From Flavivirga aquimarina (GTDB taxonomy: Bacteria; Bacteroidota; Bacteroidia; Flavobacteriales; Flavobacteriaceae), in contig NZ_JAUOEK010000072.1 of NCBI RefSeq assembly GCF_030540835.1, forward strand, positions 1-64,000: DNA of 64,000 nucleotides, written 5' to 3'. The notes under the pieces are model-generated. The model was not told where the DNA came from and searched no databases. It saw nothing but the letters and a program-made list of their open reading frames with translations. Position 1 is the first letter of the stretch. Every line of letters begins with the position of its first letter. The position numbers were made by a program, and so were the translations under genes. Below are positions 55,234 through 64,000 of this stretch, piece by piece.

Positions 55234-56919
55234 TTAATTAAGTATTTGTTTTAATATCGTTCTTGTTATTAAATATGTTGGTCTAACCCCAGAAGTCCCT
55301 AAGCCTCCCGAAGCAAGTGTAGCTCCTGTTTCCAAGGGGTTATCACTGGCATAATAAGCATATCTTACTTTTACATTGGGACTAATACTTCCTCTAACTT
55401 TTGAAGCTGCTTGTATCGCCTTTTGATAATGTGCTCCTTCCATTTCCAATCCTATCACCTGCCAAGTCGAATTATAAAAGAATTTCAAAATGTCTTTATT
55501 TTGTAATGATGTCCCTAAAACAGTAATCATAGATCCTTCGTAAATATCGACGCCTTGTCCTTCTAAATCTTCTTTTTTAAGCTCATTTGTAAACGGGTAA
55601 TTATCGGCAGTACCTTCAAAAATATGTGCCGAAGGAATCATAATATCTCCTTTACCACCTTCTAAAATACCTGCTTTACCCATAATGGATATCGATTCTA
55701 CATTCAAATGCATTTTCTTATCCTTATTATATGGTTTCAATAACTCGTCAATGGTTTCATATGCTTGCTCTCCAAAAGCATAATCCATCACTAATATAAC
55801 AGGTTTTTTTTGTTTTAATACATTTTCATTAATTTCAATATCTGTTTTTGAAGCATCTATTTTACTGGTATCGAAAATCTGAACATCCACATTAGTTCCA
55901 GATGTGTCTTTAATATAAATCATTCCTTGGGGTAACGCTTCTTTAGTTACTTTATTTCGAAGCCCTTCATTTTCTTTCTTGCTCAAAGACTCATATACCT
56001 CAAAAATATCTTTTTTAGGCATCTTTATTTTTAAAGCATTTGATGCAAAAAGCGTATTCATAACGCTATGCATATTGGCACTTATTATATGTATCGGTCT
56101 TTCCAATAAATCATTTTTAAACAAAGTTTCCTTTATGGTATCTGCCCAAATTTCTCCATGTATATGATGCCCTATCCGTTCTCTTAGAACAGGGCTAAAT
56201 GTTACAGTTCTTTTATTATTGTGTATTTGTTCTTCTATGGCTAATTTACCTAACCAATATACTATATGAAGAAATCTTTCCGGTTGTGAAGGCGTGGCAA
56301 ACTCATCATAAACAGATCTTAATTCATTAAACGTTCTGCCTAATATATTAGCGGCATGAGTTATGGCAACTTCGCGCTCATCCTGCGAAAGTTTCTTTTT
56401 TGATAAAACGGCTTTTTCAAGCTTTATCCAATCCCTTGTTGTTACACCTTCTTCATTAATTAAAACACGACTACTTATTTTATGAGACTCTATAAAAAGA
56501 AATGTAAGGTGCGTTAAAATATCGTAGATTTCCGACCTTCCTCGAGTAATCTCAATATTCATTTGTTCTGCATCAATTCTATAGCAATTTCGACGTCTTT
56601 TTTCTGGAATTATAGGCTTAAAATGAGAATTCCCATAACCTTCATCACTCGTTAAATTAATAAAAGTACACTCTTCAATTCCAGTAGGAAGTCTATCTAT
56701 TACATAAAGTAACCCTTCTAATTCGGCTTTTTCTTCTCCTATTGATCCATATATTTCTGGGCGTAAAAGCAATAAAGACTGTCGTAAAGTTTCTCCCGAA
56801 ATACCCATAGGCTTATAAAACCCTCTATTAAACAAATGACGCATAGTTATATACATCCTCTCAATAGCGTTAGAGCTTTCCTGAGCTCTCGTTCTAGAAT
56901 GATGCTTTTTATTACTCAT
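55234..56919 (-). CDS. DUF6909-family protein
   Basis: 561 aa from ATG 56919 (MSNKKHHSRTRAQESSNAIE); the in-frame ATG at 56982 would overlap the GH3 gene end and is less likely. No signal peptide or membrane helix. Central text such as TPSQPERFLHIVYWLGKLAI and ILVMDYAFGEQAYETIDELL, and SISIMGKAGILEGGKGDIMI then EGSMITVLGTSLQNKDIL, has the look of a cytosolic enzyme with a nucleosidase-like C-terminal half (IGLEMEGAHYQKAI resembles the EMEGAA region of purine/AMP nucleosidases). I recall the family name DUF6909. Function is not established. Confidence 0.75.
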   Translation of the reverse strand: MSNKKHHSRTRAQESSNAIERMYITMRHLFNRGFYKPMGISGETLRQSLLLLRPEIYGSIGEEKAELEGLLYVIDRLPTGIEECTFINLTSDEGYGNSHFKPIIPEKRRRNCYRIDAEQMNIEITRGRSEIYDILTHLTFLFIESHKISSRVLINEEGVTTRDWIKLEKAVLSKKKLSQDEREVAITHAANILGRTFNELRSVYDEFATPSQPERFLHIVYWLGKLAIEEQIHNNKRTVTFSPVLRERIGHHIHGEIWADTIKETLFKNDLLERPIHIISANMHSVMNTLFASNALKIKMPKKDIFEVYESLSKKENEGLRNKVTKEALPQGMIYIKDTSGTNVDVQIFDTSKIDASKTDIEINENVLKQKKPVILVMDYAFGEQAYETIDELLKPYNKDKKMHLNVESISIMGKAGILEGGKGDIMIPSAHIFEGTADNYPFTNELKKEDLEGQGVDIYEGSMITVLGTSLQNKDILKFFYNSTWQVIGLEMEGAHYQKAIQAASKVRGSISPNVKVRYAYYASDNPLETGATLASGGLGTSGVRPTYLITRTILKQILN

Positions 56920-56956
56920 TTGCCTTTTTTTCTCCCCAAAGATAGTATTATTTAGC

Positions 56957-58450
56957 TTAATTCTTACGAGGAAACTGTTCAACTATTTTTCTATCATTCG
57001 ATAATCTTGGCAGTTTATTTTGTCCTCCCAATTTTCCAATGGATTTCATATACTCTTGGAAACCTCCTTTTTTAACCTTAGTTATTTTAAGAGATTGCAG
57101 CACTTTACCATCTATTAAATCGAAATAATATGAGTTTTGTTTTTGAAGCGACTCATCAATTTTTTTAGCTAAGTACAAAATATCTTCAGGTTCATTTTCA
57201 AATTCTATAAACCATTCATGGTATGGTAATCCTTCTTTTGGATTTATTTGAGGGGCCACCGTAAACTCAGAGACACTAATACTTGAATCTAAAAGGGCTT
57301 CTTGCATTGCTTGTTCCACTTCTTTACCTATGACATGTTCTCCGAAAGCCGAAATAAAATGTTTTATACGTCCGGAAACAATAACCCTATAAGGTTTGGT
57401 TGAAGTAAACTGAACGGTATCCCCAATATTATATGCCCAAAGACCAGCATTCGTAGAAATAATCATCACATAGTTTACGCCAATTTCAACATCTTTAATG
57501 GTAATTCTTTTAGGATTGTCATCGAAGAACTCATCCGCTTTAACAAACTCATAAAAGATTCCAGAGTTCAGCTGAAGCAACATGCCTTTTTCTTTTTGAG
57601 TGTCTTGAAATGCAAAAAAGCCTTCACTGGCTGGATATAATTCTATACTATCAACCTTTCTTCCTATTAAGTTTTCAAACTTGGCTCTATAAGGTTCATA
57701 ATTCACTCCGCCAAAAATGAATAAATTAAAATTCTTAAAAACATCGCCTACTCTTTCACCTGTTTTTTGTTGAAGTTTTTCAAAATACATTTGAACCCAG
57801 GAAGGAATGCCGGAGATAATAGTCATATTCTCAGGTAATGTTTCTTCAACAATAGCATCTACTTTTGTTTCCCAATCTTCAATACAATTGGTTTCCCATG
57901 ACGGTAATCTGTTTTTTTGAAGATATTTAGGAACATAATGCGCTACAATACCAGAAAGTCTCCCTAATTGTATGCCATTTTGCTCATTTAGGACAGGGCT
58001 TCCCTGAAGAAAAATCATTTTTCCGTCTACAAATTTACTATTTCCTGTTTCATAAATATACATTAATATAGCATTTCGAGCTGCCTCAATATGACTAGGC
58101 ATGCTTTCTTTAGTTATAGGAATATATTTTGATCCTGAAGTTGTTCCTGATGTTTTAGCAAAATAAATAGGTTTTCCTTTCCAAAGAATATCTTTTTCTC
58201 CTGCTACTACTTTTTCTACATACGGTCTAAGCCCCTCGTAATCTCGAATTGGAACTTTATTAATAAAATCTTCATGAGAATTTATGCTTACGAAATCATG
58301 GTCTTTTCCAAACGTGGTTCCTGTGGCTTTTGAAATTAAGCTTTGAAACACCTTATCTTGTGTCTCAACTGGGTTGTTCGCCCATTTTTGAATGTTTTTA
58401 TAAATACGTCTTGCAAATGGTTTTGCAAGAGCTGATTTTAATGATATCAT
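56957..58450 (-). CDS. GH3-like adenylate-forming enzyme
   Basis: 497 aa homologue of the plant GH3 acyl-acid amido synthetases. The AMP-binding loop AKTSGTTSGSKYIPIT is near residue 104, YPASEGFFAF is the second nucleotide block, and VIVSGRIKHFISAFGEHV is the hinge. The plant enzymes join a carboxylic acid to an amino acid; the bacterial substrate is unknown. It starts 3 bp after the M23 peptidase gene and is followed by DUF6909, the conserved flavobacterial order, which suggests an envelope-linked small-molecule modification. Confidence 0.9.
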   Translation of the reverse strand: MISLKSALAKPFARRIYKNIQKWANNPVETQDKVFQSLISKATGTTFGKDHDFVSINSHEDFINKVPIRDYEGLRPYVEKVVAGEKDILWKGKPIYFAKTSGTTSGSKYIPITKESMPSHIEAARNAILMYIYETGNSKFVDGKMIFLQGSPVLNEQNGIQLGRLSGIVAHYVPKYLQKNRLPSWETNCIEDWETKVDAIVEETLPENMTIISGIPSWVQMYFEKLQQKTGERVGDVFKNFNLFIFGGVNYEPYRAKFENLIGRKVDSIELYPASEGFFAFQDTQKEKGMLLQLNSGIFYEFVKADEFFDDNPKRITIKDVEIGVNYVMIISTNAGLWAYNIGDTVQFTSTKPYRVIVSGRIKHFISAFGEHVIGKEVEQAMQEALLDSSISVSEFTVAPQINPKEGLPYHEWFIEFENEPEDILYLAKKIDESLQKQNSYYFDLIDGKVLQSLKITKVKKGGFQEYMKSIGKLGGQNKLPRLSNDRKIVEQFPRKN

Positions 58451-58453
58451 CTA

Positions 58454-59320
58454 TTATTTAAAATCTATAAAATTTGTTGGATTAATAGGGTAACCATCAT
58501 TCCATAGCTCAAAATGCAAATGAGGCCCTGTTGATAACTCTCCTGTATTTCCTGCTGTAGCAATAACTTCTCCTGCTTTAACCAAATCGCCTTGTATTTT
58601 TGTTAGTGCTGCATTGTGTTTATAAATAGAAATTAATCCATAACTATGTTCTATAATAATAACATATCCTGTGCTGGCTGTCCATTCTGCAAAAATCACA
58701 ATGCCGTCTGCTGTTGCTTTTATAGGTGTATCTTTTGCTAGCACAATATCTACAGCAAAATGTTTTTCTTTTAAATTATAAGGCTCGCTTATAGTACCAT
58801 TTGCAGGTGGGAATAACACAAAATTAGCTGATGATGTAGCAGACTCAAATAAATTGTATTTGTCTTCTTTATCTATTTTATCTCTTAAAATAGAATCTTC
58901 TGATATAGGCGCTAAGTCAACTTCACTCGCTTCAGTCCTAACAGCTTCTATAATCGAATCTTTATTAAAATCACTTGCACTTACATCGCCTTTTAACACT
59001 TTTTTTATCGACGTATAATATAGTTCATTCATAGCTATAACCCGCTGCAAAGAATCTGTTTTGTAATTTAACTCAGTGGCTTGCTTTTTTAAAGCTGTTG
59101 ATGAATACCCCGGGATATATTCCCTAAGTGCCGTATAGGCTATTAATATATATGTGAAAGCTATTAAAAAGACAGCTAGAGAAGAACTTAAAACAAAAAC
59201 ATTTAACCGTGTTAATTTAAACGACAAACGTTCTTCGAATGTGTTTTCATTAAGTATTACCAGCCGATACTTGTCTAATAATTTTCGCTTTATCTTTTTA
59301 GGTTTCTTCTTTTCTTCCAT
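58454..59320 (-). CDS. M23-family peptidoglycan peptidase
   Basis: 288 aa. One membrane helix (about residues 31-50, NVFVLSSSLAVFLIAFTYIL) anchors a periplasmic protein with a short coiled region and a C-terminal LytM/M23 domain. Zinc ligands are present: H-x3-D in KHFAVDIV, and HLHFEL, with the catalytic spacing of active enzymes, so it is probably an active endopeptidase rather than a degenerate regulator. The gene lies divergent to tatA, with a 95-bp spacer between them. Confidence 0.93.
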   Translation of the reverse strand: MEEKKKPKKIKRKLLDKYRLVILNENTFEERLSFKLTRLNVFVLSSSLAVFLIAFTYILIAYTALREYIPGYSSTALKKQATELNYKTDSLQRVIAMNELYYTSIKKVLKGDVSASDFNKDSIIEAVRTEASEVDLAPISEDSILRDKIDKEDKYNLFESATSSANFVLFPPANGTISEPYNLKEKHFAVDIVLAKDTPIKATADGIVIFAEWTASTGYVIIIEHSYGLISIYKHNAALTKIQGDLVKAGEVIATAGNTGELSTGPHLHFELWNDGYPINPTNFIDFK

Positions 59321-59410
59321 TTAGAGCAAAATTAAATAAAATTATTACAAGACCTAATTTGTCTTTGTACTAAAGTTATGCTTAAAACGGTATTATTAAA
59401 CATTAATTAT

Positions 59411-59418
59411 TAACTTTG
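59411..59418 (+). promoter_or_regulatory. -7 promoter element of tatA
   Basis: TAACTTTG matches TAnnTTTG and puts the start about 10 nt before ATG 59437. It also covers the in-frame TTG at 59416, which rules out that longer start. No TTG is found at -33. Confidence 0.4.
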
Positions 59419-59436
59419 CACTATAAAATAATTATT

Positions 59437-59619
59437 ATGAGTTTATATATGTTACCATTACTTGTTGGTTGGCCTCAAATAGTTTTAATTGCTGTTGTTG
59501 TTTTACTATTATTTGGAGGAAAAAAGATTCCTGAATTGATGAAAGGTCTAGGTAGCGGTATTAAAGAATTTAAAGACGCTAGTAAAGAAGAAGAACCAAA
59601 AGAAGATAAAAAAGAATAA
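59437..59619 (+). CDS. tatA: Twin-arginine translocase TatA/E subunit
   Basis: 60 aa from ATG 59437. One membrane helix ([15 protein letters not shown]) is followed by [22 protein letters not shown], the amphipathic helix with the FG hinge that defines TatA, and an acidic tail. It polymerises to move folded proteins with RR signal peptides. The partner tatC is not in this window. It is divergent from the M23 gene and ends in a strong terminator. Confidence 0.95.
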   Translation: MSLYMLPLLVGWPQIVLIAVVVLLLFGGKKIPELMKGLGSGIKEFKDASKEEEPKEDKKE

Positions 59620-59627
59620 TTGCTTTT

Positions 59628-59668
59628 AATAAAAAAATCCGAAGTTAATAACTTCGGATTTTTTTATT
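59628..59668. terminator. Bidirectional intrinsic terminator
   Basis: Inverted repeat with the GC-richer part CCGAAGT/ACTTCGG and flanking A and T tracts (AATAAAAAAATCC on the left, GGATTTTTTTATT on the right). Lies between the convergent tatA and DUF4837 genes and should work for both. Confidence 0.9.
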
Positions 59669-59690
59669 ATTTGAAAGTTATTTATTTGAC

Positions 59691-60695
59691 TTAATCAATT
59701 TTAATAGATTTAATAATAGCTTCTAACTCCAACATATAGTTTCGTTTCTCTACAGATGGTGCAAATATAAACCCTTCAACACCTATCCATCGTTTGTTTA
59801 TTTTATCCTCAATAGTATAATTAATAAATGGACCTCCCATAAAATCATTAGTTAATTCCCAAACACCTTTGGTTTCAAAAGCTGGTTTATTATCTAAAAT
59901 AATTTCACCAGAAAAAGGTGTATATGCATCTTCTGTAACCATAAAAGAATTAATTGTATTTCCATCAGCATCTACAGTTTCATCTAATCGTCCTTTAAAA
60001 TACATTTTCCCAATAGAGTCTCTAATTTTAATTATCTGCATAACAGTACTATCATTCTTTTTTAAAGCTTCAAAAGGCAATTCATAAATCATTAAATGCG
60101 AATGCCCTGTTGTAATATCTTTTCTAAACCAAAAGAAATTATCAGTCTCCTTAGCAATTTTATATATAGATGGAAATTCAATTGTCAATCCTAACTTTTC
60201 TTTAATTGATGTAAAACTATGTATTGATTTACTCATTTGGCGTTGCCTTTCAGCAATCTCCATATTTCTAAAAGTTTCAATTATTTTATCTCCATTTTCT
60301 TTTACTACATCAATAATATCTTGTTTTCTTTTACCTGAAATTACTATAACTTTTTGTGGTTTTGCATAAACATTATTAGCGATTTTTATACCTTTTTCTT
60401 TGTTAGTTTCTATTTTTAAAACCGTCCTGTTTTTTGTCACAAATCCAGAAAAAACAGAAGGAGGGATTTGACTCATTGTAAATGTTGGTTCATCTTGTGG
60501 CAATCCATAAATGGGCTTAGCAAGCACCGATCTTATAGCTTCTCCCACACTGCCTTTCCACAAGTCATTCTCTGCAACAATCGATACGCTATTAATCGCT
60601 CCAGAAGCATCTGGTATAAGTCTCTCGTTCGAAGATTTTTTGTTTTCACAAGAAAAAATAAATAATAATGATACTAAAAAAAGAATATGTTTCAT
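59691..60695 (-). CDS. DUF4837-family lipoprotein
   Basis: 334 aa. The N-terminus MKHILFLVSLLFIFSC ends in a lipobox with Cys16. The mature part carries VVAENDLWKGSVGEAIRSVL and EFPSIYKIAKETDNFFWFRK, blocks of the DUF4837 family. No enzymatic motif is evident. The gene is located next to a LysM transglycosylase and tatA as in other Flavobacteriaceae. An envelope role is inferred from the lipoprotein signal and neighbours. Confidence 0.85.
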   Translation of the reverse strand: MKHILFLVSLLFIFSCENKKSSNERLIPDASGAINSVSIVAENDLWKGSVGEAIRSVLAKPIYGLPQDEPTFTMSQIPPSVFSGFVTKNRTVLKIETNKEKGIKIANNVYAKPQKVIVISGKRKQDIIDVVKENGDKIIETFRNMEIAERQRQMSKSIHSFTSIKEKLGLTIEFPSIYKIAKETDNFFWFRKDITTGHSHLMIYELPFEALKKNDSTVMQIIKIRDSIGKMYFKGRLDETVDADGNTINSFMVTEDAYTPFSGEIILDNKPAFETKGVWELTNDFMGGPFINYTIEDKINKRWIGVEGFIFAPSVEKRNYMLELEAIIKSIKID

Positions 60696-60769
60696 CTGTT
60701 TAATTTTTTTATTGTTTTATAAGATCAGACCTGCCTGACGGTAAGTATAACTGTTTTGGTTTTTGGAAT

Positions 60770-62320
60770 TTAACCTTTTGATATTTTAAGTTTCATTCCG
60801 GGTTTTAATTTATTACCACTAATACCATTCCAATCTTTAATATTTTGAACAGAAACTCCAGGAAATTTTTGTGAGATACTCCATAATGAATCTCCGCTTT
60901 CAACAATATATGTAATTACATCGCCAGAAATAGGTTTAGCTTTTGTTGGTACTTTTTTAGAAGTTAGTGGAGCAACATAAGGTTTTCTTGGATAAATAGT
61001 TAAGCGCTGTCCTATTCTTAAGTTATTACTTCTTAAACCATTCCACCTTTTTATGTCACTAACCCTAACGCCATATCTTCTGGATATTTTTCCCAGATAA
61101 TCGCCGGACCTTACTTTATAGCGTACTCTATCTGTTGCATTAAAAAATTGAGGGAGTGGTTTTTCGCGTTTGTCGAATTCTGCCTTAGCAAACGCATAAA
61201 TTTTTTCTTCATTATTAACAAAATTCCCAATAACATCAATAGGTAATCTTAAGACATAATTTTCGCCTTTAATAATTGGAATAATATCTAATTTATATGA
61301 TGGATTTAAAAATTGAAGTTCTTCAATTGGAGTACCTGTAACTTCTGAAACTTGATCAAGAGTAATCATATGTTTTACTCTAATAGTATCTGTTTCAAAA
61401 TAGGCTCTTTCTGGTTTTCCTTGTTTAAAACCATGTTCTTTCGCGTATTCAAAAATGTACATATTTGCTAAAAATGCTGGTAAGTACCCTGCAGTTTCAC
61501 GTGGCAGATTATGTCTTATATTCCAGTAATTCTGATACCCACCTGAACGTCTTATCGCTTTTGTAACATTCCCTGGCCCCGAATTATAGGCTGCTAAAGC
61601 TAAATCCCAGTCTCCAAAAATTTCATAGAGTTTCGACAAGTATTTTGAGGCTGCTTCTGTAGATTTAATTGGATCGCTACGCTCATCTACATAACTACTT
61701 ACATCTAAACCATACATTTTACCTGTACTAAACATAAACTGCCACAAACCTGTTGCACCTACTCTGGATTTCGCTCTGGGTTTTAGTGCAGATTCTACGA
61801 TAGCTAAATATTTTATTTCTAAAGGAATATCATGGTTATCGAGCTCTCGCTCAAACATTGGAAAATAAAAAGCACTTAACGTGATTAATTTTTGAATAGA
61901 CTTTCTTCTATGCTTTAAATAGGATTTAATAACACTTTCTAACGCCGGATTATATGCCACATTAAAAGGAGTTCTGGCATCTAATTCTTTTAAACGTGCT
62001 TTTAATGTATCGGTGGGAAGCTCAGGATAATCAACAGCTTCAAAAGTTAGCTCCGAAACTGACTTATATATAGTGTCAAATAAGCTATTGCTATACAACT
62101 CTTCAAACCATTTTTCGTCTAATTTTGCAGCAAGCTCATTATCTTGTAAATTTTTTATTGAGGTGCTGTCTACTACTTCTATAGATTTAACTACATGAGA
62201 TGCCCCATCAATTAGAGAGTCTTTAACTTGCTTCTTCTGTGAAGTCACAGAATCTTGAACTTGCGAAAAACATGTTCCAATACATAGGAAAAATATAGTT
62301 GTAAGAAAACGAAAAGCCAT
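60770..62320 (-). CDS. MltD-like lytic transglycosylase with two LysM domains
   Basis: 516 aa with a signal peptide (FRFLTTIFFLCIGTCFS). The SLT domain contains the catalytic Glu in AIVESALKPRAKSRVGATGLW with QFM next, and ALAAYNSGPGNVTKAIRR and the following YWNIRHNLPRETAGYLPAF as family blocks. Two LysM domains are at the C-terminus: YKVRSGDYLGKISRRYGVRV and ITYIVESGDSLWSISQKFPG. It cleaves glycan strands of peptidoglycan, leaving anhydro-muropeptides. The stop is 74 bp from the DUF4837 gene. Confidence 0.94.
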   Translation of the reverse strand: MAFRFLTTIFFLCIGTCFSQVQDSVTSQKKQVKDSLIDGASHVVKSIEVVDSTSIKNLQDNELAAKLDEKWFEELYSNSLFDTIYKSVSELTFEAVDYPELPTDTLKARLKELDARTPFNVAYNPALESVIKSYLKHRRKSIQKLITLSAFYFPMFERELDNHDIPLEIKYLAIVESALKPRAKSRVGATGLWQFMFSTGKMYGLDVSSYVDERSDPIKSTEAASKYLSKLYEIFGDWDLALAAYNSGPGNVTKAIRRSGGYQNYWNIRHNLPRETAGYLPAFLANMYIFEYAKEHGFKQGKPERAYFETDTIRVKHMITLDQVSEVTGTPIEELQFLNPSYKLDIIPIIKGENYVLRLPIDVIGNFVNNEEKIYAFAKAEFDKREKPLPQFFNATDRVRYKVRSGDYLGKISRRYGVRVSDIKRWNGLRSNNLRIGQRLTIYPRKPYVAPLTSKKVPTKAKPISGDVITYIVESGDSLWSISQKFPGVSVQNIKDWNGISGNKLKPGMKLKISKG

Positions 62321-62411
62321 AAAATCTATTCAGTTAATTATTGAACGATACTATGGCTAAAATCGTATTTTTTAAGCTAATTTGAAAGCTAATGACAATT
62401 TAACTTAGAAA

Positions 62412-63599
62412 TTATTCTAAGATGGCTGCTATGCCCGGTAAGGTTTTGCCTTCTAAACTTTCTAACATGGCGCCTCCTCCTGTGCTTACATAACTCACCT
62501 TTTCTTCAAAGCCAAATTGTTTAACAGCAGCTACAGAATCTCCACCACCTACTAATGAAAATGTACCATTCTTAGTAGCTTCTGCAATAGAATCTCCTAA
62601 TGCTATAGTCCCACCAGCAAAACTTTCCATTTCGAAAACGCCTAATGGGCCGTTCCAAAGTATTGTTTTAGATTGCATAACCACCTCATGAAATTGCACT
62701 CTCGATTTTGGTCCGGCATCTACACCTTCCCATCCGTTAGGAATATCATTTATATCTAAAATTTGTGTATTGGCATCATTACTAAAATCATCGGCAGCAA
62801 CTACATCAACTGGAATATGCACTTGTACATTTTTTTCTTTTGCCTGTTTTAAAATATCTAAAGCCAATGGCATTTTATCATCTTCGCAAATAGAGTTACC
62901 AATTTTTCCGCCTTGGGCTTTAACAAAGGTAAACGCCATACCTCCACCAATAATTAAATGGTCTACTTTATCTAAAATGTTTTCTATAATCGTAATTTTA
63001 GATGACACTTTAGCTCCTCCTAGTATAGCTAAAACTGGTTTTTCTCCAGTTTTCATAACTTTTTCTATGCTCTCTATTTCTTGTGCTAATAAGCTTCCAA
63101 AACATTTATCTTCTGGAAAAAATCCTGCTACAATTGTTGTAGAAGCATGTGCTCTATGCGCGGTACCAAAGGCATCATTTACATAAATATCTCCTAATTT
63201 AGATAGTTTTTCTGCAAAGCCTTTATCTCCAACTGTTTCTTCTTTATAATAACGTAGGTTTTCTAATAGTAAAACCTGTCCGGGTTCTAAACTAGCGGCA
63301 GCTGCTTCTACCTCATCACCTATACAATCTTTAACAAACTTTACTTCAACACCTAAAATATCTTCAACTTTTTCTGCAATATGTCCTAATGAAAAGGCAT
63401 CTTCAAATCCTTTTGGTCGTCCTAAATGTGACATTAAGATACAGCTTCCACCGTCTTCTAAAATTTTAATGATAGTTGGTTTAGCCGATACAATTCTTGT
63501 AGCATCAGTTACTTCAAAGTTTTCATTTAAAGGCACATTAAAATCTACGCGAATTAATGCTTTTTTATTTTCAAAATTAAAATCGTTAAGCGTTTTCAT
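62412..63599 (-). CDS. pgk: Phosphoglycerate kinase
   Basis: 395 aa glycolytic enzyme. The N-terminal [20 protein letters not shown] is the family signature, [13 protein letters not shown] the substrate site, and GGAKVSSKI plus [13 protein letters not shown] and the glycine loop [14 protein letters not shown] the ATP site. Length is normal. It is followed by the MltD-like gene in the same direction (91-bp gap). Confidence 0.98.
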   Translation of the reverse strand: MKTLNDFNFENKKALIRVDFNVPLNENFEVTDATRIVSAKPTIIKILEDGGSCILMSHLGRPKGFEDAFSLGHIAEKVEDILGVEVKFVKDCIGDEVEAAAASLEPGQVLLLENLRYYKEETVGDKGFAEKLSKLGDIYVNDAFGTAHRAHASTTIVAGFFPEDKCFGSLLAQEIESIEKVMKTGEKPVLAILGGAKVSSKITIIENILDKVDHLIIGGGMAFTFVKAQGGKIGNSICEDDKMPLALDILKQAKEKNVQVHIPVDVVAADDFSNDANTQILDINDIPNGWEGVDAGPKSRVQFHEVVMQSKTILWNGPLGVFEMESFAGGTIALGDSIAEATKNGTFSLVGGGDSVAAVKQFGFEEKVSYVSTGGGAMLESLEGKTLPGIAAILE

Positions 63600-63831
63600 T
63601 TGTTGGTTTTTTATATTATTATACTTCGCCTTTGCTCAGTATTGATATGTAACATTCTTCATAGTTTTTTAAACTAAAACCATATTCTCAATAAATGTCT
63701 TACTTAAATATTGTTTGTGTGTTTTTAACTAATTTGAGACACAAATGTAACTAATTAAAAACAGCTATAAAACCTGTTTTTTAACGAAAACGATATAGAA
63801 CGTGAAGATTTTTATTAAACGGATTGTTTCT
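63600..63831. other. Spacer upstream of pgk
   Basis: No gene. A -7-like TACATTTG lies on the minus strand at 63742-63749 with no TTG at the expected distance; if used, pgk has a leader of about 130 nt. No strong terminator was seen. Confidence 0.4.
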
Positions 63832-64000
63832 TTATTTTTTTGTTGAAAATCCTGAGTCTATAAGCAGAATAAGTTCTTTGAGATTTTCTAAAAAAGCTAT
63901 TTTTAATTTCTTCTTTATTAAAGGTTTCATAATAATTCCTAAAGGCTTAAAATTTGCAAAAACCTGAACTTGCAATTTGGTATCATTATTTTCTGTTTCT
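63832..64000 (-). CDS. C-terminal end of an SRPBCC/polyketide cyclase-like protein (partial)
   Basis: The minus strand is open from the window edge to TAA at 63832 (about 55 codons), reading TKLQVQVFANFKPLGIIMKP and ending LKELILLIDSGFSTKK. The final helix pattern LENLKELI is that of SRPBCC-fold proteins. The assignment is tentative because most of the gene lies outside the window. Confidence 0.5.
   Translation of the reverse strand, partial: ETENNDTKLQVQVFANFKPLGIIMKPLIKKKLKIAFLENLKELILLIDSGFSTKK

Noticed and set aside
59416-59436. Longer TatA start at TTG 59416
   Set aside because: Overlaps a -7 promoter element, and TatA proteins start just before the membrane helix.
60720-60769. Possible repeat AGACCTGCCTGACGG between DUF4837 and MltD-like genes
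   Set aside because: A single short occurrence with no second copy seen in the window; not enough to call.
62770-63186. 138-aa plus-strand ORF within pgk
   Set aside because: Antisense to a highly conserved enzyme, with no family features of its own.

Overview
The window is AT-rich DNA from a member of the Bacteroidota, most likely a marine Flavobacteriaceae species. This rests on gene content: a type IX secretion (T9SS) sorting domain, a SprE/PorW lipoprotein, an ATP synthase operon that lacks the beta and epsilon genes, several flavobacterium-restricted families (DUF5687, DUF6427, DUF6341, DUF6909), and promoters matching TTG-N17-23-TAnnTTTG. No tRNA, rRNA, CRISPR array or intact insertion sequence was recognised.

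Layout. 1-3.8 kb: the 5' part of a secreted leucine-rich-repeat protein with a T9SS tail, then a membrane hybrid histidine kinase/response regulator/AraC protein with a recognisable promoter and a 21-bp-spaced direct repeat upstream. 3.8-12.7 kb (minus strand): sprE, bactofilin, an AtpI-like gene, a small membrane protein and atpB-E-F-H-A-G. A promoter lies before atpB and an attenuator-like hairpin between atpE and atpF. 13.1-16.9 kb (minus): a PadR regulator with a 48-bp perfect palindrome upstream, a membrane gene broken by an in-frame stop codon, a DUF2059 protein and a DUF5687/ABC ATPase pair. 17-23.1 kb: a PaaE-like flavo-iron-sulfur reductase, a GT9 glycosyltransferase with DUF4254, upp, DUF6427, DUF6341 and purD.

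23.4-55.2 kb is a surface polysaccharide locus. A short plus-strand operon (CapK-like adenylating enzyme, wecB, GT4) runs into a long minus-strand array. In transcription order the array holds a Wzz-like protein, rfbBACD (dTDP-L-rhamnose), gmd and fcl (GDP-L-fucose), an FAD enzyme, a nitroreductase-like protein, a Wzx flippase, a pyruvyl transferase, several glycosyltransferases, two Wzy/WaaL-type proteins, an MBOAT plus SGNH O-acylation pair, a methyltransferase-like protein, a UDP-xylose synthase-like epimerase and the initiating sugar phosphotransferase. The gene set predicts a Wzx/Wzy-type glycan with rhamnose, fucose, acyl and possibly pyruvyl groups. Between about 29.3 and 33 kb the array is eroded: decayed copies of a DUF4143 ATPase, of UDP-glucose 6-dehydrogenase (which would feed the adjacent UDP-xylose synthase) and of a glycosyltransferase remain.

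55.2-64 kb (mostly minus): a conserved flavobacterial block of DUF6909, GH3-like adenylating enzyme, M23 peptidase, tatA (plus strand), DUF4837 lipoprotein, MltD-like LysM transglycosylase, pgk and the end of an SRPBCC-like gene. Dispersed intergenic repeats with a GTCA..TTGAGC..TCGAAA core, and other structured repeats, sit in several spacers, including inside the ATP synthase operon.

I found no clearly new enzymatic system. The strongest unexplained items are the 48-bp palindrome with the broken PadR-linked gene, the decayed ugd beside an intact UDP-xylose synthase, the atpE-atpF hairpin, and the GH3-DUF6909 block. Family names were assigned by reading the sequence and from memory; no database search was run.
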